Shown here: positions 24,430 to 32,517 of the stretch, piece by piece
Layout of the letters: every line of letters begins with the position of its first letter
Numbering within the stretch: the stretch's first letter is position 1
Source: Paenibacillus pabuli NBRC 13638
GTDB taxonomy: Bacteria > Bacillota > Bacilli > Paenibacillales > Paenibacillaceae
DNA: 64,000 nt
Reading direction: 5' to 3'
Assembly (NCBI RefSeq): GCF_001514495.1
Contig: NZ_BCNM01000006.1
Span: 214,245 to 278,244, forward strand
Translations under genes and position numbers: made by a program
The notes under the pieces: generated by a model
What the model was told of the DNA's origin: nothing
Database searches by the model: none
Seen by the model: the letters and a program-made list of their open reading frames with translations, nothing else

Positions 24430-25662
24430 ATGCCTGTTGTAAATATTACAGGGGCATTGGGCGGCAACCAGTTTGAACCGTCGATTGCGGTCAATGAATT
24501 ACTCCCCAACATCATGTGTGTTGTAGCTGTCGATACAAGTACTGGACCGACACGAATCGGGCTATACCGCTCCATTGATGGAGGGCAGACCTGGTCAACG
24601 ACTATATTATCTCAACCTGCCGGGTACGCTGGAGCGGAAGCTCCCACGGTTGATTACACCTTTCCCAGTACGTTTATTGTGACAGTTCACGTTTTTAATG
24701 GGGAAAACGACGGGACGATCATTAGTTATACTTCAATGGATGACGGTCTCACGTGGGCTCCTCCGGTGTTTGTTAACAAGGGATATGGTCTCATTGTGCA
24801 CAATGATGAACCGTTTGTTGCATGTGACCGTACACCAGGCAGTCCATATCGCGGTAATTCTTATGTGGGGTACACACCGCTGGCAACGGCTGCATCTTCT
24901 ATTTTTATACAAAGATCTCTGGATCAGGCTTCCACTTGGCAATCACCAAGCCGCATTTCCAGTCCGAGAGGGATTCATGATCGTGCAGCCATAGCCATTG
25001 GATTTACGGGTGAAGTCTACGCTGGGTATATAACCACAGGTCCGGACAGCCCTTATGCGTTACTGAGGATCTCCTACGATGGTGGTGCGACATTTCAGCC
25101 TCCCGTGAATAATCAGTCTACCCTGGTTGCTTCGGTCGTCCCGGCACCTTCGCCCTTGCCTGTAACCGGTTATGCGTTTCGTGTTCAAACGAATCTGAGT
25201 CTGGGTGCAGATATTTCAAACAGTGTTTACAGCGGTACAGTCTATGCAGTATGGAATGATGCCCGGAAAGGATATACGGACGTATTCATGTCCCAGTCTC
25301 CAGATGGTCTGCTATGGAGCGAACCTGTAAGCATTACGGGAGCACCCGCAGGATCGCAAAATTTCTTTCCTTCGATCACCGTATCTCCATTTACAGGGAC
25401 AGTACGGGTCATCTATTACTCCAACCAGATCGATGGATTCTTGCTGGATGTGTATGTGGCCGAGTCTTTTAATGGTGGTGCGACATTTACAAATCGGAGA
25501 CTCACAACGACTTCCTTTAATCCGAATGGCAATTCACCCGTACCGACAGTACTCATTGGTGACTATATCACGGCATATACACAGGCACCGGACAATCTGG
25601 CTGCCGTATGGATGGCAACAACACAGCCAACAGGGAAACTGGACATCTACTTTGGTTCATAG
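24430..25662 (+). CDS. sialidase-like BNR/Asp-box beta-propeller protein
   Basis: A 410-residue protein with about six Asp-box type repeats, each S-x-D-G-G/x-x-T-W/F: SIDGGQTWS, SMDDGLTWAP, SLDQASTWQ, SYDGGATFQ, SPDGLLWSE and SFNGGATFTN. This gives a six-bladed propeller as in sialidases and related exo-glycosidases. The Arg triad of true sialidases cannot be confirmed by eye, and there is no secretion signal, so an enzymatic sialidase function is not supported. It may be a binding scaffold. GGAGGTGA precedes ATG 24430. It follows an unknown 122-residue protein in the same unit. Confidence 0.78.
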   Translation: MPVVNITGALGGNQFEPSIAVNELLPNIMCVVAVDTSTGPTRIGLYRSIDGGQTWSTTILSQPAGYAGAEAPTVDYTFPSTFIVTVHVFNGENDGTIISYTSMDDGLTWAPPVFVNKGYGLIVHNDEPFVACDRTPGSPYRGNSYVGYTPLATAASSIFIQRSLDQASTWQSPSRISSPRGIHDRAAIAIGFTGEVYAGYITTGPDSPYALLRISYDGGATFQPPVNNQSTLVASVVPAPSPLPVTGYAFRVQTNLSLGADISNSVYSGTVYAVWNDARKGYTDVFMSQSPDGLLWSEPVSITGAPAGSQNFFPSITVSPFTGTVRVIYYSNQIDGFLLDVYVAESFNGGATFTNRRLTTTSFNPNGNSPVPTVLIGDYITAYTQAPDNLAAVWMATTQPTGKLDIYFGS

Positions 25663-25768
25663 CCATGCCAACCTTAACGGTAGCCCTGCCCATTTTTACC
25701 TGGAGCCCGGTCTCACCAATGACTTTTGCATATAGTGAATTGTACCTCAAATTAAAGGAGGGTTTTAC

Positions 25769-25873
25769 ATGAGTGGAGTTGTAGGTGGATACGGCGGCGC
25801 TTGGACATCGACTGGTGCCATTTTGGTTCTGTTCATTCTTCTCGTTATCATCACTAAATCTTTCTGGGTATAA
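25769..25873 (+). CDS. yjcZ-like: YjcZ-family sporulation micro-protein
   Basis: A 34-residue protein: a Gly-rich head (MSGVVGGYGGAW) followed by one hydrophobic membrane helix (GAILVLFILLVIITKSFW). This is the standard YjcZ pattern of small sporulation proteins in Bacilli and is too short for most gene finders. AAAGGAGGG is 7 bases ahead of the ATG. A terminator follows at 25884. Confidence 0.88.
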   Translation: MSGVVGGYGGAWTSTGAILVLFILLVIITKSFWV

Positions 25874-25883
25874 TGTGTTGAAC

Positions 25884-25912
25884 TCCACCGGTTTACCGGT
25901 GGGGTTTTTTTT
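25884..25912 (+). terminator. terminator of the YjcZ-like gene
   Basis: CTCCACCGG, loop TTTA, CCGGTGGGG, then eight T. Confidence 0.9.
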
Positions 25913-25997
25913 AGGTTATGGACAAGCCCAGATGAACAGTGAAAACGCCTATTTTGTCAAAGGAGGGCGATAGCCCGGTCCAGAGGTAGGCAGGATA

Positions 25998-26006
25998 CAT
26001 AGCTTA
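25998..26006 (+). promoter_or_regulatory. possible sigma-K-type -10 element
   Basis: CATAGCTTA matches the CATA-NNN-TA form of mother-cell sigma-K -10 regions and lies 34 bases before the start of the GYH-rich YjcZ-tail gene. No convincing -35 was found, so this is weak. Confidence 0.25.
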
Positions 26007-26039
26007 GGGGTGTAGGCAAATGTTAAGGAGGAATGAACA

Positions 26040-26354
26040 ATGAGCGAAGTTAAACCGAATTCACCGAACGGACAGGGACACGTATACGGACATATGGGAG
26101 GGTATGAGCACATGCAAGGATACCAATACACAGGTCATGAAATGCATGGGTACGGATATGGATATGGATGTACAATGCCAACGGGATATGGCTACGGATA
26201 CGCACATCATGCCAATCATGCTCCAATGCTGCATGGTTATCAGCAGGGTTGTGGAACTTCCTATGGACATGGTGGAGGAAGCTGGGGGTCCATGGGTACG
26301 ATTCTTGTACTGTTCATCCTGTTGGTCATTATCTCCAAAACAATGTTTATCTAG
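26040..26354 (+). CDS. Gly-Tyr-His-rich protein with YjcZ-type membrane tail
   Basis: A 104-residue protein. Residues 1-80 are low-complexity and rich in Gly, Tyr and His (for example HGYGYGYGC and GYGYGYAHH). The last 24 residues (SMGTILVLFILLVIISKTM) are nearly the same membrane segment as in the 34-residue YjcZ-like protein 150 bases upstream. It looks like a YjcZ module with a new sticky N-terminal head, which could cross-link or bind metal on the spore surface (inference). AAGGAGGAATG precedes ATG 26040. A terminator-like hairpin follows at 26404. Confidence 0.8.
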   Translation: MSEVKPNSPNGQGHVYGHMGGYEHMQGYQYTGHEMHGYGYGYGCTMPTGYGYGYAHHANHAPMLHGYQQGCGTSYGHGGGSWGSMGTILVLFILLVIISKTMFI

Positions 26355-26403
26355 ATCTTGCGATAGCAACTGGTTCAGGGAGTTGATCCATACAACTCCG
26401 ATG

Positions 26404-26434
26404 AAAGGCGCCGAGATTGTATCGGCGTCTTTTG
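26404..26434 (+). terminator. terminator-like hairpin after the GYH-rich gene
   Basis: GGCGCCGA, loop GATTGTA, TCGGCGTC, then TTTT. The stem is 7-8 pairs with a short T run. Confidence 0.6.
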
Positions 26435-26765
26435 GCTGTCTGGCGCTGCCAAAGCTAATATGGCTTCAATCCCATGATTTCGGTGTGCAGACATGGAAAA
26501 ACACCCGGAACCCAATTCCGGGTGCTTTGTGTATGTTTTCAATCTTCTCAAGAATAAGTGACATCCAAAACAACAAAAGCCCTACCTCTCTTTTGTCCTT
26601 GCGGCTCCGATGACCGCGCCAGTGTGAATGGGAACATCTTGTGAAACTCTGTACTACCGGGTTATTGTGATTCAGGTTCTTCAATCTTCATAGGTTAATG
26701 TGCATGTTCGCTGCGGTCGCAGCATGAAGAAAATATTCCGGGGTTAAAAGAAGACAGAAAATCAT
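26435..26765. other. intergenic stretch without supported gene; contains a minus-strand terminator-like hairpin
   Basis: CACCCGGAA (26502-26510) pairs with TTCCGGGTG (26516-26524); on the minus strand five T follow, so it would end a leftward transcript. The only minus-strand frame above it (26684-26466) has no ribosome site and an odd composition, so no gene is called. Nothing else was seen. Confidence 0.4.
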
Positions 26766-27050
26766 ATGAGGTTGTTTAAAAACCAACTCTTATACTATAC
26801 CACAGGCTGTAATTTTTTGCAATTAAAAGGAAGGTTGACGAAAGGGAATGAGGCGTTCCAGGTTTGGATGATCAAGGGGGATACTCCTCAGAATGCGGGG
26901 ACATTCCTCAGTCGTGACGGTATGGGGGCGGTGTATTACACGCTTGACTCTGCCAACGACTACGATACGGTTGCCATCACGCTTGAGCCGGATCCCATGG
27001 GTAAGGAACCGCACGGCACGATGATTCTGGCTGCCAAGATTAAAGGATAG
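26766..27050 (+). pseudogene. remnant of an anti-sigma-K (RskA-like) factor, C-terminal part
   Basis: A 94-residue frame whose second half, FQVWMIKGDTPQNAGTFLSR and then YDTVAITLEPD, resembles the extracytoplasmic C-terminal domain of RskA-type anti-sigma-K factors (typically Y-Q-V-W-x-I-K, AGTF, V-A-V-T-L-E-P). The cytoplasmic sigma-binding domain and the membrane helix that should precede it are missing, no sigma-factor gene is adjacent, and no ribosome site precedes the ATG. It is most likely the surviving end of a deleted sigma/anti-sigma pair. A terminator at 27065 is still present. Confidence 0.6.
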
Positions 27051-27064
27051 AAAATACCAAATCT

Positions 27065-27096
27065 AAAAGACTGTTCCCCCGTGGGGAAGTCTTTTT
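27065..27096 (+). terminator. rho-independent terminator
   Basis: AAAAGACTGTTCCCC pairs with GGGGAAGTCTTTTT (one bulged base), closing the anti-sigma remnant. Confidence 0.8.
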
Positions 27097-27142
27097 AGGT
27101 TGCTGCATGAGTATAGATAGGAGTGGAAAGAATGATTCTAAC

Positions 27143-27290
27143 CACCCACTAAAGGTGGTTTCTCGGTTCTTCTCTATCGGCTGAATGAATTAATTTTTTA
27201 GGCCGAATAGCCGATAACAAATAGGAGGCAATACCCTGGGTCTCCCTCTGTCATTAATAGGGAGAACTGGTTGTACCTAGAGAGTGAGGG
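27143..27290 (+). promoter_or_regulatory. leader with three hairpins before the HD-GYP gene
   Basis: AACCACC/GGTGGTT (27139-27160), TATCGGCT/AGCCGATA (around 27176-27219) and TCTCCCT/AGGGAGA (27241-27247/27259-27265). None has a T tract. The conserved motifs of c-di-GMP-I or -II riboswitches were not found, although the downstream gene degrades c-di-GMP. Function unknown. Confidence 0.35.
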
Positions 27291-27296
27291 GTTGGG

Positions 27297-28826
27297 GTGG
27301 AAGTATACCGTTCATTTATCTTTCGTCTATTGCGCAATTATCTGATCGGTTCAATAGCGGCTGTTTTTGTGGTTGGTTCCGTGGTTATGGTGTCTACCTT
27401 ACAACTACCAAACATTCAATTTATACGACTTATTATCATTGTGCTGATTTCACTCTTGTTCATGCTTGTCGCTGAACTGATTACCCTATGGGCGCAGCTT
27501 GGGCCCATTCGGCAATTTTTTGCATCAGAGCATCATGAGAAGGCGGATCTGACCAAGATGTATGAGAGCATCCACCGTTTTCCTGGACAAACGATTTATC
27601 GTATTTTGGGTCCGCATATGCTTGGCTTTTCCCTGCCGGCTGCCGGACTGACGATATGGATGATTTCTACCGGGGGACTGGAATTTCCGTACGGATACGT
27701 CGCAGTTGCAGCTGCGTGTGCGTTATTGATCACCGTTATGCATGCCTTGATTGAGTATTTCCTGACCGTTCGGACGGTGAGACCATTGCTGCTGGAAGTT
27801 CGTCGCAGAGGCAAAGAGCAGCATGGCATGGAGCCATCGCTTGGTGGACGTGTTCTGGTTTCCATTCAGCGTAAATTTCAGCTGAGTACGGCACTGATTG
27901 GTTTATTTCCATTACTTCTGTTCTTCATGGCTACATTTATCCGTCTTCAGTATATGGATAGCGAGTTTGCGCAAGAGTATATTCTGTGGGCAGTTCTTAT
28001 CGTTGTGCTGGGCGGGGGATTTGCTCTTGTGGGAAGCTGGCTGCTGATTCGAGATGTTCGCGGTCCGATTACGGAGCTGACGGAGGAGATGACCCGAATT
28101 CAAGAGGGAGACCTTGGCAGAAGAACCCCTGATCTGTACGCGGATGAATTCTCTGCGCTAATCTCCGGATTCAATATGATGATTAACCGGCTTGAAATGC
28201 GACAGGAACGCAACCGGCAGTTGCTGCAGAGTTATTTTTCGACCCTGGCGGCTGCACTGGATGCACGGGATAAATATACGGCTGGTCATTCTATGCGAGT
28301 CGCAGAATATTCAGTTCTGATTGGGAAGTTGAGCGGAATGAATGAAGAGCAAGCTGATCTGTTATACAAATCAGCGCTGCTGCATGATATTGGGAAAATC
28401 GGCATACCCGATGAAGTACTCCTGAAGGATGGAAAACTAAGCGATGATGAATTCGCCATTATTCGCACGCATCCCGTGCTCGGGGAGAGTATTCTGCTAC
28501 AGATTGAGCCGATTGATGCAATGGCAGATTTTCTGCCGGGTGTCAGATCTCACCACGAAAGATATGATGGCAAAGGATATCCGGACGGCATGGCTGGTGA
28601 GGAGATTCCGCTGTTTGGCCGTATCATTGCCGTAGCCGATGCATTTGATGCGATGACGTCTGACCGTCCATATCGGAGTGGGATGAGCCATGAGAAAGCG
28701 TTATCTATTTTGGAAGAAGGAAAAGGGACCCAGTGGGATCCCTATTTTGCCGGTTTGTTTATTGACGAGTGGAGAAGGCAGCAACAACAGCATGTTCAGG
28801 AGCCAGCCGAGCGAGGGGTCAGCTGA
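27297..28826 (+). CDS. membrane HD-GYP cyclic-di-GMP phosphodiesterase with HAMP domain
   Basis: A 509-residue protein with about six membrane helices in the first 265 residues, a HAMP linker (residues 260-315, RDVRGPITELTEEM onward) and a C-terminal HD-GYP domain: YTAGHSMRVAEY, LLHDIGKIGIPD with the HD metal pair, and HHERYDGKGYPDG, the GYP signature. HD-GYP enzymes hydrolyse c-di-GMP in two steps. The six-helix input region is unusual in not having a periplasmic loop large enough for a classical sensor, so it may sense membrane or intramembrane signals. GTG 27297 follows GTGAGGGG. Its stop overlaps the convergent PAP2 gene within the palindrome TCAGCTGA. Confidence 0.88.
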   Translation: MEVYRSFIFRLLRNYLIGSIAAVFVVGSVVMVSTLQLPNIQFIRLIIIVLISLLFMLVAELITLWAQLGPIRQFFASEHHEKADLTKMYESIHRFPGQTIYRILGPHMLGFSLPAAGLTIWMISTGGLEFPYGYVAVAAACALLITVMHALIEYFLTVRTVRPLLLEVRRRGKEQHGMEPSLGGRVLVSIQRKFQLSTALIGLFPLLLFFMATFIRLQYMDSEFAQEYILWAVLIVVLGGGFALVGSWLLIRDVRGPITELTEEMTRIQEGDLGRRTPDLYADEFSALISGFNMMINRLEMRQERNRQLLQSYFSTLAAALDARDKYTAGHSMRVAEYSVLIGKLSGMNEEQADLLYKSALLHDIGKIGIPDEVLLKDGKLSDDEFAIIRTHPVLGESILLQIEPIDAMADFLPGVRSHHERYDGKGYPDGMAGEEIPLFGRIIAVADAFDAMTSDRPYRSGMSHEKALSILEEGKGTQWDPYFAGLFIDEWRRQQQQHVQEPAERGVS

Positions 28827-29472
28827 TCCCCTCTGTCCACTTCGATTCTTTTCTTCGCCGACGGTGAAGAGCAAGTCCGGATATGATGGTGAAAATGCAT
28901 TCGCCAAGAACAACTGCGCCCAGAGCGTCATAGATGACGTGTTGTTTGATCATTAAGGTGGACAGTATAATCAGGGCTGCACCCGCAGCTATAAACCATT
29001 TGACCTGTTTTCGAATGTTCTGAACGGATAGAACTGCACGCATAACCAGATACGAATGAAGAGCATGAATGCTGGGAAAACAATTATATGGACGATCCTG
29101 GCTGTATAGCCATCCAAGAACAGAAGCGCCGAGACCTGTACCTGTTAACTCGGGACGGGGCACCATAGTCTGAAAATTAAAGTAGATCAGGTAACAGATC
29201 CAGACACAGATATTCATAGATAACAGGACACGGTAATAAGTGAGCCGATCCTTCGCGCATAGATAAGCCAGCACGCCAAAAACAAATGGATACCAGGCTA
29301 GGTATGGAATGGACATGGCAGGTACATAAGGAATTATCCGGTCGATCGGGGAGTCAAGTATAGAGAATCCGCGTTCCGGACTATTCAGAATATCATAGAA
29401 CATTCCCATGACAGCCAGGGAAAGCATTAAGCTTAATGACAGCCAATAGGATTTGCTTTTTAACAAGTGCAC
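28819..29472 (-). CDS. PAP2-family membrane phosphatase
   Basis: About 217 residues with six membrane helices. The three PAP2 motifs are MVPRPEL (K/R-x-x-x-x-R-P type), NCFPSIHALHS (PSGH variant PSIH) and STLMIKQHVIYDALGA (S-R-x-x-x-x-x-H-x-x-x-D variant, catalytic His and Asp kept). Such enzymes remove phosphate from phosphatidate, undecaprenyl pyrophosphate or inositol-type lipids at the outer leaflet. The start is uncertain: GTG 29472 has AAAGGAG 10 bases upstream; ATG 29496 and 29517 lie upstream without sites. Convergent with the HD-GYP gene, overlapping by 8 bases. Confidence 0.85.
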   Translation of the reverse strand: MHLLKSKSYWLSLSLMLSLAVMGMFYDILNSPERGFSILDSPIDRIIPYVPAMSIPYLAWYPFVFGVLAYLCAKDRLTYYRVLLSMNICVWICYLIYFNFQTMVPRPELTGTGLGASVLGWLYSQDRPYNCFPSIHALHSYLVMRAVLSVQNIRKQVKWFIAAGAALIILSTLMIKQHVIYDALGAVVLGECIFTIISGLALHRRRRKESKWTEGIS

Positions 29473-29705
29473 AACACCGTTTCTCCTTTCATCCATGTTC
29501 GCAAGGAACAGGATCACAGCAATTAAAATTTAAACAACAATATATTCTACTACGTTCTACGCACAAATTGAATCCTGATTTGTGTATTTTTGTGCATTTT
29601 TTTTGATGGCAAGGGAATGTCGAAGGTTGAAAGGGCATGATATGATAGAGGTACATACGGACTTCGGTTTGCTGCCAATGAATACACAACAACAGGAGTG
29701 AGTGA

Positions 29706-31121
29706 ATGCAATTTTCAAAAATGTTCGTATTGAATATGGGGATGCTGATTACGATTGCTTACCTCGCTAGTGTATTCTATAAATACATCATAATTCGTGC
29801 TTCATCACGAGTGAAACAGATCAGTTCGTTATTTGTCCTTGTATTTGCTGGCTGGATCAGTACGGTATTTGGGTTTCAGCTTAATGATGAAGTGGTCTTC
29901 GATCTTCGTTTTGTTCCTTTAATTGTTGCGGTTTTGACGTACAGACAACCCTATAGTGCTATTATCGTAGGGGTTGGAATTGGACTGACCAGGTTAACTT
30001 TCGGTATCAATGAGGCTACGTTGGCTGCACTGATTAATATGTCGATTCTGGGTGTGGTGTGTGCCGGGTTGAATATATGGATGAGACGCAGTGACTATAG
30101 GCTGATTATTAAAGGCGTCCTTGTTACAGTGATCGTAAATGTGATCAATAGTTTAAACATCGCTATTTTCGGTGTTATCCCGGCTGCTTACTTTTTCTCA
30201 CATATTATGCCGTATACCCTTCCTGTCGGTATTGTACTCAGCCTTATTTTTGCTTTTATTTTACGTGATTTCCAGAATGAACAGAATCGGATTTTGCTCA
30301 TCCAGAGCACGAACCGTTTATTATCTGTACAAAAGGAAGAATTGCAGAAAGCGAAGATAGTCCTGGAAGAACGCGCCAAACAATTGATGATCGCTTCGCA
30401 GTACAAATCCGAATTTCTGGCGAATATGTCACACGAGCTGCGAACTCCGCTGAACAGCGTGATTAACTTTGCCCAGATGATCAGTGAGAACAGCGATACA
30501 ATGGAGCAGGAGGATATCAGCCGTTTTGCAATGATGATCGAACAATCTGGTCAGGAATTGCTCGCCTTAATCAACGACATTCTCGATCTGTCCAAAGTGG
30601 AAGCAGGCAGACTGGATATCGTTTTGGAGGATATCAGTGTGGCACAACTCACGGAAGATACCATGAACCACTTCCAACTGGCTGCCGAGAAAAAGGGAAT
30701 CCAGCTGCATCTGGTCAAGAAACCAGGATTGCCAGAGACCCTTTGGTCCGATCCCCAGCGGGTTCAGCAGATTTTGCGCAATCTCATGTCTAATGCCATC
30801 AAGTTTACGCATCAGGGGAGAGTCACACTGACCGTGAGTACCAAGCAGATCAAGAAGTCAGGTTTTCAGAGTCAATGGATTGTTTTCTCGGTGCAAGATA
30901 CGGGGATTGGGATTTCTGAGGATAAACATCAATCCATCTTTGAGGCGTTTCAACAAGCGGACGGGTCCATTAGCCGAAAATTTGGGGGAACAGGTCTTGG
31001 CCTGTCCATCAGTCGTGATTTGGCCAGATTGCTGGACGGATCGATTGAACTGGAAAGCGCTGAGGACAAGGGGAGCACCTTCCATCTCTATCTGCCGTTG
31101 AACCGTGAAAAAATGAGTTGA
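29706..31121 (+). CDS. LytS-like multi-pass sensor histidine kinase
   Basis: A 471-residue kinase. Residues 5-195 form five to six helices resembling the 5TMR-LYT sensor of LytS-type kinases. A coiled linker follows, then the HisKA block with the phospho-acceptor His in NMSHELRTPLNS, then the N box (LRNLMSNAIKF), G1 (QDTGIGISED) and G2 (GGTGLGLSISR) of the ATPase domain. It should autophosphorylate and pass phosphate to a response regulator, but none is adjacent, so it is an orphan. Unlike LytS it has a classical HisKA rather than a His_kinase domain. GGAG lies 8 bases before ATG 29706. Confidence 0.88.
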   Translation: MQFSKMFVLNMGMLITIAYLASVFYKYIIIRASSRVKQISSLFVLVFAGWISTVFGFQLNDEVVFDLRFVPLIVAVLTYRQPYSAIIVGVGIGLTRLTFGINEATLAALINMSILGVVCAGLNIWMRRSDYRLIIKGVLVTVIVNVINSLNIAIFGVIPAAYFFSHIMPYTLPVGIVLSLIFAFILRDFQNEQNRILLIQSTNRLLSVQKEELQKAKIVLEERAKQLMIASQYKSEFLANMSHELRTPLNSVINFAQMISENSDTMEQEDISRFAMMIEQSGQELLALINDILDLSKVEAGRLDIVLEDISVAQLTEDTMNHFQLAAEKKGIQLHLVKKPGLPETLWSDPQRVQQILRNLMSNAIKFTHQGRVTLTVSTKQIKKSGFQSQWIVFSVQDTGIGISEDKHQSIFEAFQQADGSISRKFGGTGLGLSISRDLARLLDGSIELESAEDKGSTFHLYLPLNREKMS

Positions 31122-31145
31122 CAACCCTCACGCTGTGAGTAGAAT
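31118..31145 (+). promoter_or_regulatory. sigma-A promoter of the MFS gene
   Basis: TTGACA (31118-31123), 16-base spacer, TAGAAT (31140-31145). The -35 overlaps the end of the kinase gene. The spacer contains the inverted repeat CTCAC-GCT-GTGAG (31127-31139), a possible operator. Confidence 0.65.
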
Positions 31146-31188
31146 TTGGGGTGACAACTAGCATCGACCGGCACTTGGAACCCGGTCT

Positions 31189-31206
31189 AAGGAGTGTATC
31201 CCCATA
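31189..31206 (+). promoter_or_regulatory. Shine-Dalgarno with a non-ATG start candidate for the MFS gene
   Basis: AAGGAG at 31189-31194 is followed by in-frame ATC (31198) and ATA (31204), while the first ATG (31276) has no ribosome site. The reading frame between is open and encodes a Pro/Arg-rich tail. Confidence 0.4.
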
Positions 31207-31275
31207 CAGAAGACGGTCAACGTTAACCCTCCTCCGTTTGCAGGCAAACCACGGCGCAAGGGTTCAACACAACGC

Positions 31276-32487
31276 ATGAATTTATCCATTGCAACATGGG
31301 AGGGTGTACCGGCAATTATTTTGCAGACATTGCTGGGAGGCCCATTTTTAACCGGATTTCTGTTGTACCTCGGGGCCGGGTCAAGACATATCGGCTTTGT
31401 GCTCGCCATCACGACATTTGTGAATATCGCCCAGATTGGAGCAGCTTACTGGATGCAGCGTATTCGCAGCCGCAAACGCATGCTTATCGTGTTTGTGGGA
31501 ATGCATCGCATACTGTGGAGTTCAACGGGTCTAATCCCGTTCCTGTTTCCCAAGGAGTGGTGGGTAGGCATCTACATCGGTGTGTATACGGTTGCATTCA
31601 TAGCCAATACAATTGGCGGTATGATCTGGACTTCGTTGATTGGTGACATTGTTCCTGCCAAGGTGAGAGGGCGATATTTCGGAATTCGGAACACGATTCT
31701 GAATGCGCTTGGAAGCGTATGCTTATTTGCAGGAGGCATCGTTCTGGACCGTTTCCCCGGGGAGACGGGGTTCTTGATCCTGTTCATTCCTGTATGGATC
31801 TGTGCCATCGCGAATACGGTGATTTATTTCTTTTACCCGGATGTGCCGTTTGAGCGTTCCACTGAAAAGGTTTTCTGGAAGATGTTCAAAAAGCCGTTTC
31901 AGGATTCTTCCTTTCTGAAGGCTGCACTGTTCCTCGCTGCCTGGTTACTGATCCAGACGTTGATCGTTCCGCTATTTTCCTACGTGATGCTTGACCTGCT
32001 TCACATTAATTATCAGACGGTATCCATCATTACTGTAGTGCAGACGCTCGTCATGATGGCCGGATTCTATATCTGGGGCAATCTGAACGCGAGATTCAGC
32101 AACAAAACCTTATTATTTTGGACATTACCGATCATTGCACTCTCCTGTTTGTCATGGGGATTGATGTCGTTTATGCCTGTTTTGATAGCGCTCTTTTTAT
32201 CTCATATTTTCCTCGGCATTGGTGTGGGTGGATTTAACCAACTTGCCTTCAACTTTACAATCGGGGATACACCAAAAAGTGAAAGACCAATGTTTGTCGC
32301 CGTTTATTCGGCTCTGACCGGAGTGACATCGTTTCTTGGGCCGCTGATAGGCGGCTGGTTATATGAGAGAATGGAAGCCTGGCCGGATGCGTTGACCTGG
32401 GTTTCTGCCTATGGGTTCCAGGTGGGTGTCGGTGCAGCCATGCTGATTCTCACTTTTACACTGGGCCGCCGTGTACTTCTGAAATAA
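31276..32487 (+). CDS. major facilitator superfamily transporter
   Basis: A 403-residue protein with 12 membrane helices in two halves, typical MFS. The cytoplasmic loop after helix 2 carries MQRIRSRKRM and the loop following helix 4 carries DIVPAKVRGRYFGIRN, the usual positions of charged MFS motifs. Substrate unknown. The coordinate given is the first ATG, but the coding frame probably begins up to 26 codons earlier (see the ribosome site at 31189): the intervening residues include GKPRRKGSTQR, reading straight into the first helix. A sigma-A promoter is at 31118. The next gene starts 30 bases after the stop and may be cotranscribed. Confidence 0.87.
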   Translation: MNLSIATWEGVPAIILQTLLGGPFLTGFLLYLGAGSRHIGFVLAITTFVNIAQIGAAYWMQRIRSRKRMLIVFVGMHRILWSSTGLIPFLFPKEWWVGIYIGVYTVAFIANTIGGMIWTSLIGDIVPAKVRGRYFGIRNTILNALGSVCLFAGGIVLDRFPGETGFLILFIPVWICAIANTVIYFFYPDVPFERSTEKVFWKMFKKPFQDSSFLKAALFLAAWLLIQTLIVPLFSYVMLDLLHINYQTVSIITVVQTLVMMAGFYIWGNLNARFSNKTLLFWTLPIIALSCLSWGLMSFMPVLIALFLSHIFLGIGVGGFNQLAFNFTIGDTPKSERPMFVAVYSALTGVTSFLGPLIGGWLYERMEAWPDALTWVSAYGFQVGVGAAMLILTFTLGRRVLLK

Positions 32488-32517
32488 AGATCCGGATTGG
32501 CGATTGGAGGGGTGTTA

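Noticed and set aside
26466..26684. Minus-strand frame of 72 codons before a leftward terminator-like hairpin
   Set aside because: No ribosome site, no similarity recognised, and the hairpin overlaps its 3' end. The hairpin alone was noted.
27100..27296. Cyclic-di-GMP riboswitch upstream of the HD-GYP gene
   Set aside because: The conserved cores of class I and class II were looked for and not found; only generic hairpins are supported.
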